From Chitinophagaceae bacterium (lineage in GTDB: Bacteria > Bacteroidota > Bacteroidia > Chitinophagales > Chitinophagaceae): DNA of 6,739 nt. The position numbers were made by a program, and so were the translations under genes. The notes beneath the pieces were generated by a model that saw only the letters and a program-made list of their open reading frames with translations, made no database searches and was not told the origin of the DNA. Below are positions 1 through 5,855 of the stretch, piece after piece; position 1 is the stretch's first letter; each line of letters begins with the position of its first letter. Location of the stretch: NCBI GenBank assembly GCA_947452875.1, contig CANGEZ010000115.1:1-6739 (forward strand). The letters run 5' to 3'.

Positions 1-105
1 AAAAATGCCATCCTTACCAATCATCGGTTTGCCGGACTTAATACCTTCTGCAGCTTGTTTGGCAAAAGATTCAAAATCAAATGGTTTTTTTGTTTCTTTT
101 TTCAT
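1..105 (-). CDS. IS256-family transposase, N-terminal fragment (runs off window)
   Basis: The minus strand from ATG at 105 reads 35 codons without a stop to the window edge. The peptide begins MKKETKKPFDFESFAKQAAE and continues with a GKPMIGKDGIF segment. This resembles the start of IS256-family (Mutator-like, DDE) transposases, where an FDFExF segment and a G-K-DGI/L turn come just before the 'TPLLKQ...' part, which lies outside this window. The enzyme would move its own insertion sequence by cutting at the terminal inverted repeats. Transcription runs leftward, so the element's 5' end is inside the window and its body outside. The catalytic residues cannot be seen, so I cannot say whether the gene is intact. 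The family call rests on a short stretch recognised from memory. Confidence 0.72.
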   Translation of the reverse strand, partial: MKKETKKPFDFESFAKQAAEGIKSGKPMIGKDGIF

Positions 106-131
106 GTGTCATAAATTTACAAATTGACACA
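105..131 (-). promoter_or_regulatory. Inverted repeat abutting the transposase start codon
   Basis: TGTGTCA at 105-111 and TGACACA at 125-131 are perfect 7-bp complements separated by 13 bp. On the transposase-coding strand the 3' arm ends on the first base of the ATG. In RNA this would place the start codon at the foot of a hairpin. In DNA it could be a protein-binding dyad inside the element end. Both roles are inferences; the repeat itself is seen directly. Confidence 0.45.
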
Positions 132-156
132 CTTTTTTGAGCAGACTCGAGGTATC

Positions 157-174
157 GCCACGAATTCACGAATT
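157..174. repeat. Dispersed repeat GCCACGAATTCACGAATT, copy 1
   Basis: This 18-mer recurs exactly at 784-801 in the same orientation, so the two copies flank bcp. Internally it is two tandem copies of the octamer CACGAATT. I have a recollection of similar intergenic words in Bacteroidota and other environmental genomes but cannot check it here. It directly adjoins the presumed IS end. Confidence 0.7.
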
Positions 175-220
175 TTTCTTCCGTGGTTTTTAAAGACAAA
201 GCCATTGAATGAAGCTAGTC

Positions 221-263
221 CCTAATTCCTAATCCCCAATCCCCAATTCCTAATCCCCCAATC
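221..263. repeat. Heptamer tandem array, consensus CCYAATY
   Basis: Five heptamers in a row (CCTAATT, CCTAATC, CCCAATC, CCCAATT, CCTAATC) are followed by an 8-base variant, CCCCAATC, ending at 263. The array sits 10 bp beyond the bcp stop codon, in the 168-bp gap between bcp and the transposase. It holds no reading frame of note and no hairpin with a T-run, so I do not call it a terminator. Period-7 slippage is the simplest explanation of its form. Confidence 0.75.
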
Positions 264-273
264 CCTCCCCCCA

Positions 274-726
274 TTATCCAATTATCTCTTCCGCATGCAC
301 CTTCGCCTTCGGCTTTTCAATGATTCTTTCGATTACACCTTTTTCATCAATGACAAAAGTTGTTCTAATCAGTCCCATATATTTCTTGCCATACATACTC
401 TTCTCGCCCCACACGCCATATTTTTCGATGACCTTTAATTCTGGATCGGCGATTAATGTAAAGGGAAGCTCGTGTTTGTTTTCAAACTTTTTGTGTTTTG
501 CTACTTCATCCGGACTCACACCGATGACTTCATAGCCTTTGTTTTTCAACAAGCCGTAATTGTCACGAAGATTGCAGGCTTGTGTGGTACAAGTTGGCGT
601 GTCGTCTTGAGGATAAAAATAGAGAACTACTTTTTTTCCTTTAAAATCTGCCAATGAAACGAGTTTGCCGTTTTGGTCTTTTCCTTTGAATGCAGGCGCT
701 TTGCTGCCTTGTTTTAATGTTGACAT
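274..726 (-). CDS. bcp: Thioredoxin-dependent peroxiredoxin, BCP/PrxQ type
   Basis: This cytosolic enzyme reduces hydrogen peroxide and organic hydroperoxides using a cysteine thiol that is recycled by thioredoxin. The 150-residue protein is about the usual length for the family (150-156) and is one AhpC/TSA-type thioredoxin-fold domain. The motif YPQDDTPTCTTQAC carries the peroxidatic Cys46 and, five residues on, Cys51, the resolving-cysteine position of two-cysteine PrxQ proteins. Thr43 and Pro44 precede Cys46, and Arg121 in the RTTFVID strand is the expected third active-site residue. Thus the active site looks complete. PTC replaces the PGC of many homologues; I believe this is common in Bacteroidota. 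The start is ATG at 726. No clear TAnnTTTG promoter lies just upstream, where G/C-run repeats fill the leader. It shares orientation with the upstream M23 gene, but 224 bp of repeats separate them, so cotranscription is uncertain. Confidence 0.95.
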   Translation of the reverse strand: MSTLKQGSKAPAFKGKDQNGKLVSLADFKGKKVVLYFYPQDDTPTCTTQACNLRDNYGLLKNKGYEVIGVSPDEVAKHKKFENKHELPFTLIADPELKVIEKYGVWGEKSMYGKKYMGLIRTTFVIDEKGVIERIIEKPKAKVHAEEIIG

Positions 727-734
727 GATTTTGG

Positions 735-763
735 GCCCCCTTTAATCCCCCAAAGGGGGAATT
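735..763. repeat. G/C-run palindromic repeat, copy 1
   Basis: The core AATCCCCCAAAGGGGGAA at 744-761 is the exact reverse complement of 923-940. An outer GCCCCCT at 735-741 also matches the second copy. TCCCCC and GGGGGA can form a 6-bp hairpin with a 3-base loop, and the outer C-run competes for the same G-run. It lies 10 to 40 bases upstream of the bcp start codon, so it would fall in the leader of any bcp transcript that starts further upstream. Confidence 0.75.
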
Positions 764-783
764 TGATTGTGTTTTATTGTTTA

Positions 784-801
784 GCCACGAATTCACGAAT
801 T
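784..801. repeat. Dispersed repeat GCCACGAATTCACGAATT, copy 2
   Basis: This is an exact match to 157-174 in the same orientation, 627 bp apart. It lies between the two inverted G/C-run repeats. Homologous exchange between the two 18-mers could in principle delete bcp, but the match is short. Confidence 0.7.
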
Positions 802-806
802 AATTT

Positions 807-845
807 CACCGCAGAGACCGGAGTGTATGAGGTTACGCGGAGAAA
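807..845. repeat. Degenerate CACCGCAGAGA / ACGCGGAGAAA intergenic repeat
   Basis: CACCGCAGAGACCGGAG is followed about 15 bp later by TTACGCGGAGAAA. The pair resembles the 'accgcagagacgcagag' words that, as I recall, are scattered through intergenic DNA of many bacteria. Within this window there is only this one block, so its repeat nature rests on recognition rather than on copies seen here. Confidence 0.4.
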
Positions 846-920
846 ATAATAATTTCATGAGATCGTGACGATTTTAATTTTAAAAAATGCCTCGGAGATA
901 TTAATAAACTCGCGTCTACA

Positions 921-948
921 ACTTCCCCCTTTGGGGGATTGAGGGGGC
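921..948. repeat. G/C-run palindromic repeat, copy 2 (inverted)
   Basis: TTCCCCCTTTGGGGGATT at 923-940 is the exact inverse of 744-761, and GGGGGC at 943-948 is the inverse of the outer arm of copy 1. It starts 3 bp beyond the M23 stop codon, so it would form a 6-bp hairpin at the 3' end of that transcript. No T-run follows on the minus strand (it continues AAGTTGTAG), so a classic intrinsic terminator is not supported, although a 3'-end stabilising or pausing role is possible. Confidence 0.75.
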
Positions 949-950
949 GG

Positions 951-2645
951 TTACCTCCTAAATCGATACATCCTCCTCGTTTCATTTCCCACCACGTCCT
1001 TAACAATCAACTCTAAACTATGTTCACCGGGAGTGCAATATTTATCAAAATTGTAGATGAAAGTTTTGCCTTTATCATTGCTAAACAAGAGCCATTGCCC
1101 ATCCAGCAATCCAGTGAAGTCAACAATTTCTTCTGTATTATCAATGGCTGAAAATGCGATTTTGTTTATTTTGGAAACATCCGCTCCATCTCTGAATCCC
1201 CAAAGCGGAGCAACCACAGGAGGAGTTTTATCTAATATCAATTGAAACATGCCAAAATCTCTGAATGAAGATTCATACCAACCATTTTTATAAACCGCTT
1301 TCTTGAATTTGGTTCTGCCATGACTATTCATTTTCATTTCAATCTTCCCGGTATCCTCAATATTGAAATTTCCTTTTATTTTTATCGGGTAATATTGTTG
1401 CACGGGAACATCATCATCCTGCAGGTAATATGCAGTTCCCAATGCATTTGGCGCTTCTCTGAATTTAAAATGAAAATAATCATAGATGGCACTGTCTTTC
1501 ATGTAAAAAGAAAACTTGTCGTTCTCGAAAATGTTTATGGTATTGGGCTCGAAAACCAAGCCTGGAGTATTTTTCTTTTCGGAAACGGCTTCTTTTACCA
1601 AATCAAACTTTAGTACCGACGAATTATTTTGAGCGTCGGCAACTTCGATTTTTATATCATGTGTATTTTCATCAGAAAGCGTAATGATTCCGTTTTCCCC
1701 TTTCGCTGTTTTATAAATTCCGTCTTTATAGCCTGGTAACGGCGATAAATATTGAAGAAATGGCCCTCCGTTATTTCTGGTTTTAAAATCAATATGCGCA
1801 TTGAGGAAGCGCGTTTCATCATAGCTGATACTATCCATTTCGAAACCGGAAATGGCTTTGTCGTTGTTGAATAAAATCGCACTGTAAATGCCATTCTGAT
1901 TAGTAGAGCCGGTGTATTTATCAAATGCACTAATGGCAAAACTTACTTTGTCGGTATTCACTTTAATTTTACCACCTAAAGGCTGGTACACGCCATTGAC
2001 TTTTTTCAAAGCGTAAATTTTAGGCGTTTGCTCGTAGGTGCTGTAGCGCCTGTCGTAAACGGCGAGTTTTAAAATAACCGGAGCAATATTGTCTTCAATG
2101 GGAAAGCCCATCAGTAAAGGATTCAGGACCTTATCAGTTTTAGTATCTCTGACTTCAAAATGCAAATGCGGACCTTGCGAGCCACCCGTATTTCCGCTGC
2201 GCGCGATGAGCTGACCTTTTGAAACTTTCAATAAATCGGCAGGCACTTCAATCTGAACCCTCCATTGTTTGAGTTTGTATTGTTGCTCTTCAATGTAATT
2301 TTCTATTTCGGGACTAAAATCATTAAGATGAGCATAGAGTGTAGTCATTCCATTGGGGTGACTGATATATAAAGCCCGCCCAAATCCGGTTGGATCAATA
2401 TTGATTTTAGAAACATAGCCGTCGGCCGCTGCCAAAACAGAAAGGTTAACCCTAGATTCTGTTCGGCAATCGAGTCCCATGTGGTAATGATTCGGACGCA
2501 ATTCACCGAAGTTGGCCACAATGCCGGGTTCGGTGCCTACAGGCCATTGAAAATAATGTTTAGGGTAATTTTTTTCTGGAAATAGTTGTGCGAAAGAGGC
2601 AGAACCAAACAACAATACAATTATTAAAAGAAGATATTTTTTCAA
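951..2645 (-). CDS. Secreted M23-family zinc metallopeptidase
   Basis: This is a 564-residue exported protein. Residues 1-19 form a type I signal peptide (KK, then a Leu/Ile/Val core, cleavage after Ser-Phe-Ala). The M23 (LytM-like) domain spans about 38-175. It has HMGLD (His55, Asp59), TLYAHL (His106) and GPHLHFE (His160, His162), so all zinc ligands and catalytic histidines are present. M23 enzymes cut peptide cross-links in peptidoglycan, so a periplasmic role in wall remodelling is likely. An insertion of about 35 residues, rich in charged residues, separates TLYAHL from the HLHFE strand. The remaining 380 residues are beta-rich; an Ig-like module near the end starts around 'DKTPPV'. I see no T9SS sorting domain and no lipobox. 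The start is TTG at 2645: an in-frame TAA lies 9 bp upstream, and this is the only start that gives the signal peptide. The gene is transcribed divergently from carB. The exact substrate is unknown. Confidence 0.92.
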   Translation of the reverse strand: MKKYLLLIIVLLFGSASFAQLFPEKNYPKHYFQWPVGTEPGIVANFGELRPNHYHMGLDCRTESRVNLSVLAAADGYVSKINIDPTGFGRALYISHPNGMTTLYAHLNDFSPEIENYIEEQQYKLKQWRVQIEVPADLLKVSKGQLIARSGNTGGSQGPHLHFEVRDTKTDKVLNPLLMGFPIEDNIAPVILKLAVYDRRYSTYEQTPKIYALKKVNGVYQPLGGKIKVNTDKVSFAISAFDKYTGSTNQNGIYSAILFNNDKAISGFEMDSISYDETRFLNAHIDFKTRNNGGPFLQYLSPLPGYKDGIYKTAKGENGIITLSDENTHDIKIEVADAQNNSSVLKFDLVKEAVSEKKNTPGLVFEPNTINIFENDKFSFYMKDSAIYDYFHFKFREAPNALGTAYYLQDDDVPVQQYYPIKIKGNFNIEDTGKIEMKMNSHGRTKFKKAVYKNGWYESSFRDFGMFQLILDKTPPVVAPLWGFRDGADVSKINKIAFSAIDNTEEIVDFTGLLDGQWLLFSNDKGKTFIYNFDKYCTPGEHSLELIVKDVVGNETRRMYRFRR

Positions 2646-2662
2646 AAGGGATTACATTTTTT

Positions 2663-2670
2663 CAAAGGTA
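2663..2670 (-). promoter_or_regulatory. Putative -7 element (TACCTTTG) for the M23 gene
   Basis: On the minus strand this octamer fits the Bacteroidota sigma-A consensus TAnnTTTG exactly. It would put the RNA start near 2657-2660, giving a leader of only about 12-15 bases before the TTG start codon. No TTTG -33 element is found at the expected distance (around 2690-2694), so this is half a promoter and may be weak, activator-dependent or coincidental. Confidence 0.45.
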
Positions 2671-2690
2671 GTTTTTTTATGGATAGCCTA

Positions 2691-2743
2691 GATGCTGGAT
2701 ACTGGGTTGGTTTCAGAGGTTCAAAAGGTTCAATTTGTTCAAA
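2691..2743. repeat. Short tandem repeats: GATRCTG x2 and a nonamer (A/T)(G/T)GTTCAA(A/T) x3
   Basis: GATGCTG and GATACTG stand in tandem at 2691-2704. Three nonamers follow at 2717-2743: AGGTTCAAA, AGGTTCAAT and TTGTTCAAA. Both have the look of degenerate slippage arrays. The third nonamer is also part of the left arm of the hairpin at 2732-2761. Confidence 0.6.
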
Positions 2744-2761
2744 ATGCTTGTTGAACAAATT
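2732..2761. repeat. Perfect 11-bp inverted repeat with 8-base loop
   Basis: AATTTGTTCAA (2732-2742) and TTGAACAAATT (2751-2761) are exact reverse complements around the loop AATGCTTG. The structure lies upstream of both divergent genes, about 87 bp from the M23 start and 214 bp from carB. It could be a dimeric-regulator operator or a hairpin. No long T-run follows on either strand, so a terminator is not favoured. Confidence 0.65.
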
Positions 2762-2830
2762 CGGATTTTTGAGATTTGAATGGCTTTTAGGTTTGGAAAT
2801 TGAATTTGAAGGGGCATTTCATTGTAAGAG

Positions 2831-2842
2831 ATATTGCAATAT
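2831..2842. repeat. Perfect 12-bp palindrome ATATTGCAATAT
   Basis: The sequence reads the same on both strands with no spacer. It lies about 75 bp upstream of the -33 element of the carB promoter. A palindrome this size could bind a dimeric regulator, but AT-rich DNA makes chance occurrence fairly likely, so function is unproven. Confidence 0.4.
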
Positions 2843-2879
2843 TACGACAACATTATTCCTGACTAACAAACAAAAAACG

Positions 2880-2900
2880 CCAAACACCAAACACCAAACA
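2880..2900. repeat. Heptamer CCAAACA, three perfect tandem copies
   Basis: Three identical CCAAACA units lie end to end, 15 bp upstream of the carB -33 element. They share the period (7), but not the sequence, of the array at 221-263. Confidence 0.75.
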
Positions 2901-2915
2901 TTTCCCAAAATTTAA

Positions 2916-2947
2916 TTTGCATCCATTCCCATTTCCAAGTACTTTTG
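2916..2947 (+). promoter_or_regulatory. carB promoter, Bacteroidota sigma-A type (TTTG-N20-TACTTTTG)
   Basis: TTTG at 2916-2919 and TACTTTTG at 2940-2947 match the -33 and -7 consensus (TTTG, TAnnTTTG), with the 20-bp spacing usual for the phylum. The RNA start is expected near 2951-2954, leaving a leader of about 20-25 bases before the ATG at 2975. The leader contains a small GCCT/AGGC stem (2951-2954 with 2962-2965) but has no room for an attenuator or riboswitch. Confidence 0.7.
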
Positions 2948-2974
2948 CACGCCTCACTATAAGGCACTTTAAAT

Positions 2975-5815
2975 ATGCCAAAAAACAATTCCATTCAGTC
3001 AGTTTTAATTATCGGTAGCGGTCCTATTATTATCGGACAAGCCTGCGAATTTGATTACAGCGGTACACAAGCTGCCAGAAGTCTTCGTGAAGAAGGCGTG
3101 AAAGTTATTTTGATAAACAGCAACCCTGCAACAATCATGACCGACCCGATGATGGCCGATCGTGTGTATTTGCTGCCGTTGACTGTTGAAAGCATAGAAC
3201 AAATCCTTGAAGAAAATCAAATAGATGCTGTGTTGCCTACTATGGGCGGACAAACAGCCTTGAATCTTTGTAAAGATGTTGACGAACTAGGCATCTGGGA
3301 AAAGCATAACGTGAAATTAATTGGCGTAGATATCAAAGCCATCGACAAGGCCGAAGACAGAGAGAAATTCAGACAATGGATGATTCAAATGAATATTCCT
3401 GTTTGTCCGGCTAGAATTGCCAACTCATTTTTAGAAGGTAAAGAATTTGCACAGGAAATCGGTTTCCCCCTGGTAATTCGTCCTTCATTTACATTGGGCG
3501 GAACTGGTGGCGGTATTGTATTTAAAAAAGAAGAATTGGATGAAGCGTTGAATAATGGATTGAAAGCTTCTCCTATTCACGAAGTACTTGTGGAAAAAGC
3601 AGTTTTGGGTTGGAAGGAATTTGAATTGGAATTGTTAAGAGACAATGCTGATAATGTCGCTATCATCTGTACAGTTGAAAACTTCGACCCAATGGGCGTT
3701 CACACCGGCGATAGCATTACTGTGGCTCCGGCGATGACACTTTCTGATACTGCATTCCAGCTCATGAGAAATACCGCAATCGACATGATGCGTAATCTTG
3801 GCAATTTTGCCGGCGGGTGTAACGTGCAGTTTGCTCTCAATCCACAAACAGAAGAAATTATTGTAGTAGAAATCAACCCAAGGGTAAGTCGTTCTTCGGC
3901 ATTGGCGAGTAAGGCTACCGGTTATCCAATTGCAAAAATTGCTGCGAAATTGGCTTTGGGATACAACTTAGATGAGTTACAAAATCAAATTACAAAATCA
4001 ACTTCAGCTTATTTTGAGCCTGCATTAGATTATGTGATTGTAAAAATACCACGCTGGAATTTTGATAAATTCAAAGGCGCCAATGATACGTTAGGTTTCC
4101 AAATGAAAAGTGTAGGCGAGGTAATGGGCATTGGCAGAAGCTTTGCAGAAGCCATTCAAAAAGCCTGTCAGAGTTTGGAAAACGAAGCCGTTGGTTTGGG
4201 CTATTACGGAAAAAGTTTAATGCACACGGATGAGTTGTTGGAGTATATAAAAATTCCAAAATGGGACAGGCTCTTCCGGATAAAAGATGCATTAATGGCT
4301 GGAGCCAGTGTAAAACGCATTTGCGAAAACACCATGATCGACCGCTGGTTCATTTACCAGATTCAAAAAATATGCGATTGCGAAAAGAAAATCGCTCAAT
4401 ATGATTTGAAAACTTTGCCTGATGATTTATTAACCGAAGCCAAACATCTTGGTTTCAGTGATGAGCAAATCGTTCGTATCATGCGTGAAGAAGATGCAGA
4501 AGCTTTATATGAACGCAGAAAGCAAATGGGATTGACGCGTGTGTTTAAAATGGTAGATACTTGTAGCGCAGAATTTGAAGCAAAGACGCCTTATTTTTAT
4601 TCTACTTTTGAAAACCTTCCATCTGAAGGCAAATTATTATCCAACGAATCAATAGTTAGCGATAAGAAAAAAGTTATTGTACTGGGAAGCGGTCCCAACA
4701 GAATTGGCCAAGGCATTGAGTTTGACTACTGTTGTGTTCATGGATTGTTGGCCATAAAAGAATCCGGCTATGAAGCGATCATGATCAACTGCAATCCTGA
4801 AACGGTGTCTACAGATTTCGATATCGCCGATAAATTATATTTCGAACCAGTATTCTGGGAACATCTTTGGGAAATCATTGAACATGAAAAACCTGAAGGG
4901 GTGATTGTTCAGCTTGGTGGACAAACTGCATTAAAGCTTGCCAAACGTTTACATGAAAAAGGCATTAAAATCATTGGTACTTCATTCGACAATATGGATA
5001 TCGCCGAAGACCGCGGTCGCTTCAGTGATTTACTGAAAGATCTCGGTATTCCTTATCCAAAGTACGGAACGGCTTATGATACAGACGATGCGATTGAAGT
5101 AGCGAAAGAAGTTGGTTATCCTGTGTTGGTGCGCCCGAGTTATGTGTTGGGCGGACAACGCATGCGTATCGTTATCAATGACGAAGAATTGGAAAAAGGC
5201 GTATTGAGTTTATTAAAACATTTACCCGGCAATAAAATATTAATCGATCATTTCCTCGACAGATGCCAGGAAGCTGAAGTCGATGCTATCTTTGATGGCA
5301 CAGATTTTCATGTGATGGGATTGATGGAACATATCGAACCTGCGGGTATCCATAGTGGTGATAGCAATGCAGTATTGCCTCAATTCAATTTGAGTCCGCT
5401 GATTGCACATACCATGGAAGAATATGCTGAAAAAATCGCACGAGCCTTGGACATCAGAGGTTTGATCAACATTCAATTTGCAATTAAAGATGGCAACGTG
5501 TTTGTGATAGAAGCCAATCCAAGAGCTTCGCGTACAACGCCGTTCATCGCCAAAGCTTATCAAATTCCGTATTTGAATGTGGCTACAAAAGTGATGTTGG
5601 GAGTTGCCAAATTAAAAGACTTTACGTTTAAGAAAAATCTTAAAGGCTTTGCTATTAAAGAACCAGTGTTCTCTTTCAATAAATTTCCGGGCGTAAATAA
5701 AGAACTGGGTCCCGAAATGAAAAGTACAGGCGAAGCCATTCGTTTCATCAAAGATTTACGCGATCCTTATTTCCGTCAGTTGTACAAGGAAAGAAGCATG
5801 CACTTGAGTAAATAA
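2975..5815 (+). CDS. carB: Carbamoyl-phosphate synthase large subunit, short form without MGS domain
   Basis: The protein makes carbamoyl phosphate from ammonia (delivered by the small subunit CarA), bicarbonate and two ATP, for pyrimidine and arginine synthesis in the cytoplasm. It has two homologous ATP-grasp halves: residues 1-402 (carboxyphosphate site) and about 560-935 (carbamoyl phosphate site), joined by the oligomerisation region at 403-555. First-half ligands keep E. coli numbering: Arg129, Arg169, Glu215, His243, Gln285, Glu299, Asn301 and Arg303. Second-half ligands are shifted by 5: Arg680, Arg720, His793, Gln834, Glu846, Asn848 and Arg850. At 946 residues it is about 127 shorter than E. 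coli CarB (1073). It ends soon after GPEMKSTGE, where the MGS-like allosteric domain would start. The stop is clean and comEC begins 40 bp later, so this looks like a genuine short form rather than a break. carA is not in the window. ATG at 2975 is supported by the MPKxxxIxSVLIIGSGP start typical of the family. Confidence 0.97.
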   Translation: MPKNNSIQSVLIIGSGPIIIGQACEFDYSGTQAARSLREEGVKVILINSNPATIMTDPMMADRVYLLPLTVESIEQILEENQIDAVLPTMGGQTALNLCKDVDELGIWEKHNVKLIGVDIKAIDKAEDREKFRQWMIQMNIPVCPARIANSFLEGKEFAQEIGFPLVIRPSFTLGGTGGGIVFKKEELDEALNNGLKASPIHEVLVEKAVLGWKEFELELLRDNADNVAIICTVENFDPMGVHTGDSITVAPAMTLSDTAFQLMRNTAIDMMRNLGNFAGGCNVQFALNPQTEEIIVVEINPRVSRSSALASKATGYPIAKIAAKLALGYNLDELQNQITKSTSAYFEPALDYVIVKIPRWNFDKFKGANDTLGFQMKSVGEVMGIGRSFAEAIQKACQSLENEAVGLGYYGKSLMHTDELLEYIKIPKWDRLFRIKDALMAGASVKRICENTMIDRWFIYQIQKICDCEKKIAQYDLKTLPDDLLTEAKHLGFSDEQIVRIMREEDAEALYERRKQMGLTRVFKMVDTCSAEFEAKTPYFYSTFENLPSEGKLLSNESIVSDKKKVIVLGSGPNRIGQGIEFDYCCVHGLLAIKESGYEAIMINCNPETVSTDFDIADKLYFEPVFWEHLWEIIEHEKPEGVIVQLGGQTALKLAKRLHEKGIKIIGTSFDNMDIAEDRGRFSDLLKDLGIPYPKYGTAYDTDDAIEVAKEVGYPVLVRPSYVLGGQRMRIVINDEELEKGVLSLLKHLPGNKILIDHFLDRCQEAEVDAIFDGTDFHVMGLMEHIEPAGIHSGDSNAVLPQFNLSPLIAHTMEEYAEKIARALDIRGLINIQFAIKDGNVFVIEANPRASRTTPFIAKAYQIPYLNVATKVMLGVAKLKDFTFKKNLKGFAIKEPVFSFNKFPGVNKELGPEMKSTGEAIRFIKDLRDPYFRQLYKERSMHLSK

Positions 5816-5855
5816 ACTTCAAGGGAATTTAGTATTTCGTTTTTTATTTTAGCGT

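Larger units (their letters stand above)
1..156 (-). mobile_element. 5' end of an IS256-like insertion sequence (boundary approximate)
   Basis: The transposase start at 105 must lie close to one end of its element, because IS256-type elements have only a short leader. Reading the minus strand, the leader from about 156 begins GATACCTCGAG, passes an A-run, then GTGTGTCA, and reaches the ATG. A G+T-containing 'GTGT' block near the tip is usual for IS256-type ends. The dispersed 18-mer GCCACGAATTCACGAATT starts directly after, at 157, which makes 156/157 a plausible junction. The other end is outside the window, so neither the terminal inverted repeat nor a target duplication can be confirmed. 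The true boundary could lie anywhere from about 131 to 156. Confidence 0.5.
2646..2974. other. Divergent intergenic region between the M23 gene and carB
   Basis: These 329 bp contain no supportable gene. They hold, in order, a -7 element facing the M23 gene, short tandem repeats, an 11-bp hairpin, a 12-bp palindrome, a heptamer triplet and a complete -33/-7 promoter facing carB. The open frame at 2679-2915 on the plus strand runs straight through the repeats and encodes nothing recognisable. The middle part, about 2765-2825, is AT-rich with no structure that I can see. Confidence 0.8.

Noticed and set aside
580..600. Peroxiredoxin motif PTC instead of PGC as a damaged active site
   Set aside because: The peroxidatic and resolving cysteines, the Thr-Pro before Cys46 and the active-site Arg121 are all present, and the Thr substitution is compatible with function.
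921..948. G/C-run hairpin as an intrinsic terminator of the M23 gene
   Set aside because: The 6-bp stem is there, but no T-run follows on the transcribed strand, and the same repeat also occurs upstream of bcp, so position does not favour a terminator.
1652..1939. Minus-strand open frame of 95 codons inside the M23 gene
   Set aside because: It lies wholly inside the well-supported peptidase gene in another frame, with no recognisable motif.
2679..2915. Plus-strand open frame of 78 codons in the M23-carB spacer
   Set aside because: It runs through tandem repeats and the hairpin, resembles no family I know, and ends just before the carB promoter. Its composition reflects the repeats rather than a protein.
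2951..2974. Attenuator or riboswitch in the carB leader
   Set aside because: The predicted leader is only about 20-25 bases, with a 4-bp stem, too short for a known attenuator or aptamer.
5240..5563. Minus-strand open frame of 107 codons opposite carB
   Set aside because: It is antisense to the conserved second ATP-grasp half of CarB, whose coding constraint explains the open frame.
5760..5855. carB as a truncated pseudogene
   Set aside because: The missing part is exactly one domain, all catalytic ligands are intact, the end is a tidy stop after a typical tail, and there is no remnant of the missing domain before comEC.
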